DNA of 64,000 nt from Balamuthia mandrillaris. Its lineage: Eukaryota; Discosea; Longamoebia; Balamuthiidae. The position numbers were made by a program, and so were the translations under genes. Positions 53,046 through 62,979 of this stretch are shown here, one piece after another; positions within the stretch are counted from its first letter, which is position 1; each line of letters begins with the position of its first letter. Below the pieces are notes generated by a model that was given only the letters and a program-made list of their open reading frames with translations, did no database searches and had not been told where the DNA came from. The stretch lies in assembly GCA_031835245.1 (NCBI GenBank), contig JAVKOQ010000112.1, positions 103,374-167,373 on the forward strand, read 5' to 3'.

Positions 53046-56000
53046 ATGGGTGGTAGTGTACGAGGTGGCGTTCTAGTTGTGTTGTTGTGGTGTTGGTGCC
53101 TCTGCAGCGCTCCTTCCGTTATAGCAGAAGACTTGCTGGCAAGACAGCACGTTACTGGCTCGTTTCAGACGCCAACTGTTGCAGTTTACAAAAAGGCAAC
53201 GGACGAAGCGTGGTTCATTAGCGAAAACCAGGCTACCACTCTTGTTGTTTATAGCTTTGGTAGGCTTCCTTCTCTTCCTCTTCTTGTTTTTTCTTCTCAA
53301 CCAGGCGGCCATTAATTCCCAGTTTGCGCTGGTTCTGTTGTCAAACAGCAAATAAAACAACTCGTACGGTCCAAACCAGCGGCGCCAGTCCTTTCGCTAC
53401 CCACGACGCTGCGGGAGGTATTGTTGGCAACAAGATCTACCACTTCGGTGGTAGGTTCGCTTCCAGCGCTTTTGTTTTAGGTAGGATGTTGTTTTTATCA
53501 GAAAAAACGTGGTTCCTCACAACACTCCAAACCGAAATTGGCCTTACTGCCCTTTCCTCTTCGCTTTTAAACTTTTACAGATACAGACAACCTCGTATGG
53601 AGTACGAGGGCAAACATACCCGTTTCCTCTACCTACGGGCATGCAGTGCTTACGATTGAAGACCAAAATAGGGTCTTTTTGTATGGAGGCTTTGCATTTC
53701 CTAACTACTTCAATAGCCTGTATGAGTACTTGCCAGGTTCTCTTCTCTTCTTCCCTCTCTGTATTCCCCGTTTAAGGCCTAACATTGCTGCTCATGGTGA
53801 AGCCACCAACTCTTGGGTAGACAGAGGCAATTACGGGGTTGGCGTTACGTTCACATATGGGATACCAATGGGCCAGAACCTCTTCCTCCACGGAGGAGAA
53901 CCCAACACCAACCAATTGCTACGCTTCAATACGGCATCCAACTCATGGAGTACTGTTCAACCAACGAGCACGCTGGCGCAACGTCGTTTTCACACAATGG
54001 TTGCTGATCAGTCTAGCCTCAGCATTTGGATAGTTGGCGGTTTGGTCACTGGTGGAACAACCATCCATCACCGAGTTCGCTTTCACACAAGCAGTGACCT
54101 GAATCCTGATGTGGACAACTTCTCCGGCTCGTTGCCTTGCACTGAGTATTACTTGGTTCATGAGCCATCTGCAAAGACCTTTTGCCTGGGTACGGCCATA
54201 TTGAAGGCCATTTAACATATGCATTCTTATTTACTACGATCTCCCAGCAACTACAGGCATGTATGAAATCAAAAGGGGATGCAACTATGCCTCTGGCTGT
54301 CCGCTTATAGAAACGACTTCATCTCCTTCTTGTCCTTCTACATATCCATTTAGGTATGTATTTGTTGATGGCCCAACTACTCTTACTAAAGAATACGTAT
54401 GATATCCGCAGGTGTGCCTCAAAGCTGTGCGTTGATGACCCAACAGAATGTAGTGGGCTGAGACAAACCTGCTCCGCTGATCAAATCACATGTTTCAATG
54501 GTGCCTGCGCTTCATCGTGTGAGCAATGCGCCCCATCGGATCTCTATTGTCCACCAGGAGAGATTGTGTGCTGTGATGGTTCATGCAGAAGTAGCTATGC
54601 CCTCTGTCCAACTTCGATCTGTACTCCTGACAAGCCTTTCAGGTAAAACAGATATTCTTCTACGTCTCATTTCATATACTAGCTCATTTCTGTTGCTCTA
54701 TTTCTGAATAACGAAGGTGTTCTGATGGACTGTGCAAAGCAATTGCAATGGAGTGTGGCGCTCCAAATTGTCCATTTGGAGAAGTTTCTTGCGGAGATGG
54801 GCGCTGCGCACCTGAGTCAGAATGCAAGAGAGGTTTTTGCACGAACTCCACTATCCTTTGCCCATCAGATCTGACCTGTGCTTCACAAGTACCCTATCTG
54901 CTTGTTTTTGCTGTTGTTGTTGTTGTTGTTCTTGTTCTTCTTCTTGTTCTTGTTCTTGTATTTCTTGTTCTTCTTCTTTTGCTTGTGCTTGTTCTTCTTC
55001 TCCTTCTTCTTCTTCTTCTTCAATATAGCATGGTTTTTGCATGTTTCTTGCATGCTTAATTGGCGGTGCTACCATTGCAGGAAGAAGGATGTGGAGCAGT
55101 ACAAAGGTATTGCGGGGAAGGGAAGGTGGTGTGTTGGGATGGGAGCTGCGTGAGTTCCACGGCATTGTGTGCTCGTCCTTTGTTGTTGGAGAAGATTGCT
55201 CCCATTTCCTTGATCTTTGACACCACTTTAGCTGAACTGGTAAGTTAGTCCCATTTGTTGACAAACTTAAAAATTTTATTTGCTGATAAACCATCCCAAT
55301 GGGTATGTGGACGTTCAGCAACTACCGATAATTAGCTGGATGACAGACACAGTGCTGGGGAGCATTACAGTGGATGTGACAGTCTTGGAGCAGAATGCAG
55401 AGATCATCCTGAAGGAGGCAAACCCAGAGAAAATGAAGCAGGCCAACTTCTCTGCAAGCGCGAAAGAGGGAAGTGAGATCATGGGTCCATGCATGGAACT
55501 GTTCGTTGAGTTGACATCCCGTCCTACTTCGGACTTTCTTTTTATTGACATGGTTTTGGCCTTGCCCCCTAATCTGGTATGTACGGTGTAGATAACTAGC
55601 CATTTTCATACTGACATGTGGTTAACCAGAGAGAGAATCAGTTGAGTGTGGTGCATTTGAACAATGACACAACGGAATGGACCTCCTTGGCCACAACAAC
55701 AATTCGAATTGCAGAATCAACGCAATTAGAAGTGTCAGCTTCATTCAATGATGATGGAACGTTTTGCTTGGCATACAACGGAGACAAACGACCTTTCCTC
55801 ACGTTGGTTGCGCCAAGAGTGTTCCTCATACGAGGGTCAAGTGATTTGCAGGTTCATTTTACCTGTTGTCTGTTCTTTTTTTTTGTTAGAATATTCCTCA
55901 CCACCTCGTATTTTGCTGTTCAATGCAGATCACGTTTTCACTCTCCAGTCCTGTTTGGGACGATGTCTCACTTCCCTTTGTCACTGTTGGCACCGCTGAG

Positions 56001-58326
56001 GAAGGCACAGACTATCAGTTGTTCTCTGCCTCCAGAAGTCCAGCAGAGTTCGCAGCAGGATCCAGCTCAGTGGAACTGATCCTGTTCTTCCCAGGGACGT
56101 CTTCTTTCACAGGCTACCGCTCCTTGCAGTTCCAGTTCTCGGAAGCAACACCAGCACAGATCGAGGTGCCGGATGTGGAGATTGCCACCATCCTTCTGAC
56201 CAACACCTTTCTCACTCTTTCTTCAGAGGACATACTGGCCATCTTTCCTGCCATCAGTTTGCTTCATCAATTGATTCCTTTGCAGGATGGATTGGAGCAG
56301 AGTGAATATCAATTGGAAGTAATGATTCAAGGGATATCAGAAATGGACCACAATGGCACGGAGCTGGTGTATCATCCCTTTCCTTTGGCTCAAGAGTTCA
56401 CCACCACTCTTCTTGGAGAAAACGCGCTGGAGCTTAGTGGGACAGTGCCTTGGCCCAAATCCTCTCAGAATCAATCTGTGTCTCTGGAAGCCACATTCCA
56501 CTTGAACAGCACACAAGTCTTGGACCTTTCCCCTTCAGAAGAGACCATTGATGAGATGACCACCATCGAAAGCCTGGCATTGTTCTTGGACCTCAGGATT
56601 GGTTCATGGGGGTTGCACCCATCCACAGCTTATCTGGAGCTCTCTGTGAAGCTGGCCAGCAGCGATGGCATGCTCACTCCCGTGACCACATCACCAGACG
56701 AGGGCAACCACAACGACACCACTTCGGAGAGGCGAACGGCACGGACACTGAGCAACCAGAACGACAGTGTGGTGACAGCCTTTCGCAGCGAACACACCTG
56801 GATTTGGCTGGAATCATCCCTTGTGGGGGAGATGGGCGGCAATGATGTCCCGCGCGTTGTGCTGACAGACGATGGCAAGCCCATGATTCACTTCACCCTC
56901 CCTTCATCAGGAGATGGCGTGCAGTTCCATTCGTTGATGGTTCTGCGAAGAAACACAGAAGTGGTGGAGGAAGACAAGGAGGATGAGAACACGAACTTGT
57001 TGGTCATCATTTTGCCAGCAGCAGGCGGTGGCTTGTTGCTGCTGAGTTGCTTGGCGGTGATCTTGTTGGTGGTGGTGCTTCGCCTGGGAAAGCGCCACCA
57101 CAAGACCAAGAAGGACCTGGAGTTGGCTGTGGAGATGGTGGAGCCATCAGAGTACCTCTCCAACTTCAACTCCAAGTCCGGCACACAAAAGCAGAAGAAG
57201 AGGAACAAGGGAGTGAGCAGGAGCGACACCAACGGCTCAGCCTTGAGCAGCTTGAGCGTGGGGGAGATGTTCGCCCTGGATTACAACGAGTTGGAGTTTG
57301 GCAAGCAGATCGGCCAAGGATCGTTCGGGGTGGTGTACCAAGGAGAATGGCGGCTGACGCCAGTGGCCATCAAGCTGCTGAACAACCTCAAGCAGGAACA
57401 ACTGGAGGAGTTCCAGCAGGAGGTGGAGCTCATGCAGAACCTTCGTCCCCACAGCAACGTGGTGCTGTTGCTGGGGGTGTGCGTGCATCCGGAGCACCCC
57501 TTGTGCATCGTGACGGAGCTCTTGCCGAAAGGCAGCTTGTTGGACTTTTTGAAGAGTCAGGAGGCCGCCAACCTCAACCACAAGGACCTGCTGAGGATTG
57601 CCAAGGGCATTGCAGCAGGCATGCAGCATCTCCATGCGGAGCAGATCGTGCACTGCGATCTGTCAGCGAGGAACATCTTGTTGACGGAGACATTGGAGGC
57701 CAAGGTGGCGGACTTTGGGATGTCCCGTGTGTTGAGCGCAGATGAGGAGCAACACAAGACCCTCTCCAATGTTGGCCCTGTTCGCTGGATGGTTTGTGCT
57801 TCACTCTTATCGTCTCCTGTATTTTCCTTTTTTCAGTTTTCCTCTTGCACCTCGTTCTGATGTCAACACAACACAACACAACACAACACAACACAACACA
57901 ACACAACACAACACAACACAACACAACACAACACAACACAACACAACACAACACAACACAACACAACACAACACAACACAACACAACACAACACAACACA
58001 ACACAACACAACACAACACAACACAACACAACACAACACAGGCACCAGAAAGCATCAAAGACAGAGTGTACTCAGAGAAAACAGATGTGTGGAGCTTTGG
58101 AGTGGTGTTGTGGGAGATTGCAAGCTTTGGGGAGATGCCATACAAGCAACTGACCCCCATGCAGGTGTCCGTCCAGGTGGTGACGGAGGATCTTCGTTTG
58201 GAGCCTCCAGAAGGAGCACCAGAGGTGTTTGGGGAGTTGATGATGGAGTGCTTTGAAAAGAGACAAGATGATCGCCCTTCCTTCAAATCCCTTCATTCTC
58301 ACCTTCATACTGCTTTAAAGGCATAG
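53046..58326 (+). CDS. kelch-ectodomain receptor kinase, non-RD (tandem copy 2)
   Basis: Same orientation, exon plan and domain order as copy 1, starting 225 bp after it. It has a signal peptide (VLVVLLWCWCLCSAPSVIA), kelch repeats (IYHFGGRFASS, VFLYGGFAFPNY, LFLHGGEPNTN, IWIVGGLVTGG) and Cys modules (CFNGAC, CCDGSC, CGDGRC, CWDGSC). Then come the Calx-beta-like domain (FSLSSPVWDDVSLPF), membrane span and kinase with GQGSFG, VAIK, HCDLSARN, DFGMSR and RWM-APES. It differs from copy 1 mainly in the ectodomain, by a QKKR insertion in the juxtamembrane region and at the C-terminus (ends LHTALKA). From about 56610 to 57790 the DNA is nearly identical to copy 1, intron included. The kinase-domain intron is stretched by an AACAC repeat. 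Confidence 0.88.
57865..58040 (+). repeat. intronic pentanucleotide repeat (AACAC)n
   Basis: Thirty-five perfect AACAC units ending directly at the splice acceptor (AG at 58040-58041) of the kinase-domain intron in copy 2. The same intron of copy 1 (52443-52532) has exactly three units (52516-52530). The repeat is read through without a stop in one frame, but the flanking RWM and APES codons fix it as intron. Confidence 0.95.
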
Positions 58327-58864
58327 AAGAAAGAGTAACTATAAGCTGAGCTCAAGAATAGAGCAGGTTTGTACTGAGCCCTATCAATTAATCAAGCTAG
58401 GATTGTTGTAAAATAAAAGTTAGGGGCGGGTACTCAGAACCTACTGCATTCAGCTCCCCATGGTCCATTCTATAAAACTCTAAGTCTTCAAGTCCAATGG
58501 ATAAAGTGGGACAAGGTAGCAATTTTTTTCAATTTTCTCATCACTGCAGGAGTGCCAGTTCCTGGTTGACAATAATATATTTTTTGTCGACGATTTGATA
58601 GTGAAAAACAGGGAAAATTGGGTGAAATAATTTTAGTACATTATTTTCAGGATCCAGCATTAACTTCATTTTTCCAAGAAATAAAGAACTTTTATTTACA
58701 GCAATAAACAAAAAAAAAAAACAAAACAAGAAACAGAAAACAAAAACAACACAAACATGCCACATGCAAAAAGAGTCAAATGCCAACCACCTTATGTTTG
58801 TGAACACCTCTACTGTTCACCACAACAGTATGTTGCACAGGATACCTCCACCCTCAATTGACAT

Positions 58865-61010
58865 GAAAGGCGCAAGGGAGGAGGAGGGCATACATGTAAT
58901 GCAACTAATTGCACAACCTGCAAGCAATGGGAAAATCATCGACTTGGAAAGAAGAACCCAAATGACCTGAGGTTTGAGTGCAGTCACTCTGTTTGTGGCA
59001 AACGTTACAAATCAGAAGAGTCAAGAAGGGAGCATGAAGCAGCAGTTCAACATACCTGCTCACCTGATTCCTGTGCCCATTGTAAGGAGATAGCCACCTG
59101 TTGAGAAGAAAAGGGAAAAGAGAAGGAAAAGCAAGAGCAGGCAAAGGAAGAAGTGAAGAAGCAACGCGAAGAAGAAATAGAGGAAGCCAAGCAAGATATC
59201 ATGGAGGCGATTGAAAAGAAGGTGACTTGGGATGTTGAAGGAAATGTGCGAGTAGCTGTAGCAAAAGCAGCAGTGGAAGGAGCGCTTCAAGTTGATGTGG
59301 TATTAGGAGTGGCCGCCATTATTCACTCTTCTCCTGTGATTGAAGGATGGCTACAAGCAAACCTCTCTACATCTACTTATCAACCTTGTGTGACAGACCT
59401 TGTTTGGTTGAAGAATGTGTTGCGCATACCTGATTGTTGTTGGGAGTTGGTTGTTCACATGTTCAAGCTATCAAAACAAGCAAGCCTACATCAAGTTCAA
59501 AAGAAGCAACGTGAGTTGTTAAGCAAGAAGGAATTGGTTGCAACAAAAGGTGGGAAAGGAAGTATGTACCAGCCGAAAGAGTTTGTACAGCAACTCTTTT
59601 CATCTTCTAAACTTCAAGCAGCAGATCGACCTGTTTTAAAGCTTGCCTTTGATGGATCTACAGCAGCCAAAAAAACTCATCTACAAATGGAAGTTGGGAC
59701 GATGGAGTTCATAAGCAAGAAATCCACATTGAAAGTGCTCAAATCATCACACAACTGTCATCCTTGGCTGTTGTATTTAGGAAGCGAAGATGGAGAAACA
59801 TTAATCAGAGAACTTGGTGATCAACGAGTAGTGCTCAACAATTGGATAGAAAAGGGTGTGCTACTTACTTCTTCTTCTGGTGAATTGGTGCACCTGTGGC
59901 CATACATTGTGGTTGACTTGAAGGCCTTGGCTGTTTTTAGTGGCATGTATCAATTCTATCGCAGCAACTCTACCTGTCGCTGTTTTTGGTGCAACATCAC
60001 AAAGCAGCAGTTAGCACGAGGCGAACTTTCAGCAGAAGAAACTTGCTTTTGTACCTTAGAGGATGTCAAAAATGATTGAAAAGCAGTTATCAACTGGGAA
60101 GAGGCAACAAGAAGATCAAAAGCAACAGATCATCACAGACAGGTTTGTGTTGTTTTTGTTTCTATTTGCTCTTCTGACTTTTGTTGGTGGTCTTGTTTGC
60201 TAAAAGGTGCTTGAACCTGTGTTGTTTTTAAATCCAATACAAGTTATCCCAGATCTTCTTCACCTATTAATGGGTGTAGTTTGCAAACTCATCAATAAGA
60301 CAATTGAGCTCACAGCAGAACAACCAAAGTTACAACAACTTTTTGTTGAACAAATGGCTGGGATTGGGATTTACCTTATTCCAGCAGCTTCTGGAGTTGG
60401 TTTCAAGAAGAGGATTAAAGACAGCAGGCTCAACAGACGTGAACATTTAGTCATCCTTGAAAATCACACGTTCATTTTAGCAGACCTTGAGGAAGGCATG
60501 CCTAGAAGAGCACCAATTCGAACAACACTTCCACAAGTTCGTCAGGCTTGGGCAGCTTTCCATCAAACAGCCTGTTTAGCAATGCAGGAAAAGCTGAGCA
60601 TCACAGACGAGGAATGGAAGCAAGAGGCAAAGGTGTTTTTGCAAGCCTTTATTCAGGCATGGAATGGAAAGGATGTTACCACATACATTCATGTGTTTGT
60701 TGACCACCTTGGCTACTGGCTGGAGCAAGAAGGCTCGGTTGAAAAGTTCAACAACTTTGGAATCGAAACCACGCACGCCGATCTCAAGCAGATGATGATG
60801 CAGTCAACACAAGGCTTTGCGGGAATCAATTCCAGTGATTGTTCTCTTCCACAGCAGCTCCTTGAAAGGCAAGCGCTTTGTGCTGAAGCTGCTGCTGCCT
60901 CTCCTGTTGTAGCAAAAGTTCAAGGTGCTACACAAAGAAGTGAAAGGTCATGGGCAGAGAGAAATCTTGAGCATTTTCCTGACCTTCAGAGATATATAAG
61001 AAAGCAATAA
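58865..61010 (+). pseudogene. transposase-like gene with Cys/His N-terminus and two in-frame TGA stops
   Basis: One frame runs from an upstream stop near 58860 with Cys/His pairs (CNATNCTTC, CSHSVCGKRYKS, HTC, CAHC) that look like a zinc-finger region. It then continues through a TGA at 59102-59104, a Lys/Glu-rich helix and a long conserved-looking part with CRCFWCNITK. A second TGA lies at 60077-60079. After a GT-AG intron of about 70 bp (near 60141-60207) it resumes with VIPDLLHLLMGVVCKLI and VDHLGYWLEQEGSVEKFNN, ending at TAA 61008-61010 overlapping AATAAA. The GSVEKFNNFGIETTHADLK stretch recalls transposase-derived proteins of several protists and simple animals, which I cannot name with certainty. 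There is no in-frame ATG at the 5' end. It is read as decayed. Confidence 0.5.
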
Positions 61011-61022
61011 AAGCAAGCATAC

Positions 61023-61427
61023 CTGTTCATTAAACTCATGTGGCCACTGCAGTGTGCCATGCGCGTTGAAAACTTGGTAACAAAGGCTGATTTTTGTCCT
61101 GAGCCTCTTGAAATCATAGGACACCGTTACTTCGGGCATGAGCTCTGCAAAGCTGCCATCCTTGAAGTATTTTCTCCTCATGTTTAATGGGAACAGTGAA
61201 GCCAGAAACTCTTCCTCCGTCTTGTAGTGCACGGACTCAGTTGTTCCCCAAACAAAAGCATGAAAGGGTGGAGGTACCACTACTGCAACAACAACTGGAA
61301 GCTTTCGTGGCTCTTGAGTCAGGTTCTTACAAATCTCCTGCCATAGGCAGCTAAACACAAAATAGCTGATATCTTCCTCAGTGACAAACACCCCCGCTCC
61401 TTGTCTTTGTTGTTGTTGTTCTTCCAT
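61023..61427 (-). CDS. hypothetical protein antisense to the transposon 3' end
   Basis: The frame from ATG 61427 gives about 135 residues (start EEQQQQRQGAGVFVTEED) up to a good donor (CAG/GTATGC at 61023/61022). Without splicing it would run on to 60948, across the end of the transposase-like gene. An in-frame ATG also exists at 61469. The chain has a hydrophobic strand (KLPVVVAVVVPPPFHAFVWG) and no motif I recognise. It lies inside the proposed inverted ends, so it may be a second, divergently oriented transposon protein. Any downstream exon would have to lie within or beyond the transposase-like gene, and I could not find it. Confidence 0.35.
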
Positions 61428-61719
61428 TGTCGATTGTGCCTTCCTTTCTTTTTTCCCCCTTTTTATCATTTTTTGGAGTTTTTTTTTTCATTGCTTTGTC
61501 TACAACAAATACCAATTTAATGGCAAAAAAACCAAAAAACCCATATTTGGTGTAGTGCCAGGTCCTGTGGCACCGATTTTTAGAGGAAAAATTCTGCAGT
61601 GAGGAATACATTATCTAAGAGGATATAATCATAATTTCATCATTGTTGTCATCATTATTTTCCTGTGTCTCTTTCTCTTCATCCAAGATGGATGTTACTC
61701 TTGTGGTAGTGATAGTTGC

Positions 61720-61963
61720 TGTTATAGGAGGATAAGATGATGAGGAGGAATCTTTGTCATTATCTGGTTTGTCAAAGTCCTCATCACAGCCAACAAGTAT
61801 TTGGCTTTCAATGCATCAAGATTGTTGGCAAATTCTGTTAGGAGATTGTGCCATTTGTCATAGCAATTGTTGTTGGTTTGGTGTTGGGTAGGCAAGTGTT
61901 TGGCAATCTCCAACCAAGACCATTCATCATGTAAGTGTCAAGTGACAAGTCTATGGATTTCAG
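61720..61963 (-). pseudogene. Myb/trihelix-like DNA-binding fragment
   Basis: After an in-frame stop near 61966 the minus strand reads DEWSWLEIAKHLPTQ and then NNNCYDKWHNLLTEF. This has the tryptophan spacing and IA-x-x-LP / C-x-D-K-W pattern of a Myb/SANT-like helix-turn-helix. It lacks the first helix and continues only about 40 residues more. Such domains accompany several plant and protist transposons, so in this context it is probably a transposon remnant. A cellular Myb fragment cannot be excluded. Confidence 0.35.
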
Positions 61964-62692
61964 GTGCCTGCCAAGCAATCTGTTGTTGATGACCATTCTT
62001 CTGATATTTGAGTCAACTAGATAACAATGTCAGCAATCATGACAAAAAAAACAAACACCACAACAATGACAAGTTTGCAGAGCACTTTGACTAATCCACT
62101 AGCTTATTCAAGCCATTGAAAAAGCTTTGTAGAATGCCAGAGACGAGTTGACAGCAAAGCTGATGATGAATATTCATTCAACGAAGAGGAGATTTGTTTT
62201 TTGGGCTCATAAGTTGCAGCTGCTTCAGATAACACATCGTTATCAAACTTTTCCAGATGATTTTCTACCCAAGCTATACAATATTCATGTTATAAGGAGT
62301 GATAAAATCATTGTTGTTGATCTTTGGTAGGTAAATCTGTTTGTTTCATGGAACTAAAGTGAGTATAAAAGAAGAAAAAGAGAGAAAAATGAGAAAGAAA
62401 AAGAGAGTAAGAGAGAAAGAGAGAAAGAGAAAGAGAAAAAAAACATAGTGTGAATGAATATAAAAAGAAGACAAATGGAAAAACACCAATTATAACTATT
62501 GTTATTATGACCATTGATGTAACTATTGCCACTGCTATTATTGCTGCTGCTACAATGAACCTATCAGTGCCGAGTAAGGATACATTATTATCAAGGCAAG
62601 TAAGCATACAAGCAATCCAGCAAAAAATCCAACAAGTATCAAGCAAGCAAGCAATGACAATAAATAATAGATATCATGACAAAAAAACAACA
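61964..62692. other. AT-rich stretch without a confident gene
   Basis: A weak plus-strand frame (about 62148-62330) contains HRYQTFPDDFLPKLYNIHVI but starts and ends abruptly. Purine-rich (GAGAAA) simple sequence lies at 62370-62445. The rest is AT-rich and looks like old mobile-element debris. Confidence 0.3.
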
Positions 62693-62927
62693 TGTTGGTA
62701 AAATCACCAACACTTATCTCAAGACTCCTCATGTTGGATCTGTCCCGGACCCTCAGCTCTCCTTTCTTTTGTATCCTCCATCCTTCCCTTCTCCCTTTTC
62801 CCTTTTCTCTTGGTGTACTTTGAAGCAACATCAGAGATTCACTCCCATTGTCCTTCCTCTATTCTCTTGAATACACTTCTTGTCTCGTCACCGACTCTTT
62901 TATTCTTGAGGTTGGATTCAACCAACA
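62693..62927 (+). mobile_element. 5' long terminal repeat of an LTR retrotransposon (candidate)
   Basis: The 235-bp segment starts TGTTGG and ends CCAACA, a perfect inverted TG...CA end pair as in retroviral-type LTRs. It lies 52 bp upstream of a gag-like reading frame in the right direction. No primer-binding site complementary to a tRNA 3' end is evident after it. The partner LTR and target duplication would be beyond the window, so this is inferred from position and ends only. Confidence 0.5.
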
Positions 62928-62979
62928 TTTTTTTTGACTTACATAAGTGATTCAAATCCCCTCTTGCGCTACGCACATC

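Larger units (their letters stand above)
58541..61602. mobile_element. putative decayed DNA transposon with short imperfect inverted ends
   Basis: The left end TCACTGCAG (58541-58549) and its inverse CTGCAGTGA (61594-61602) bracket the transposase-like gene and the antisense ORF. Inside them, a second inverted pair occurs: AGTGCCAG..CCTGG on the left (58551-58565) and, inverted, GGTGCCAC..CCTGG on the right (about 61556-61576). On the right an 18-bp segment separates the two blocks. I see no clear target-site duplication. The region is AT-richer and less CpG-rich than the kinase genes next door. The ends are a proposal, since two short matches over 3 kb could partly be chance. Confidence 0.4.

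Noticed and set aside
57742-58326. Gene with a poly-(Asn-Thr-Thr-Gln-His) segment before the kinase C-terminus
   Set aside because: The repeat is an intron: RWM joins APES at the same splice sites as copy 1.
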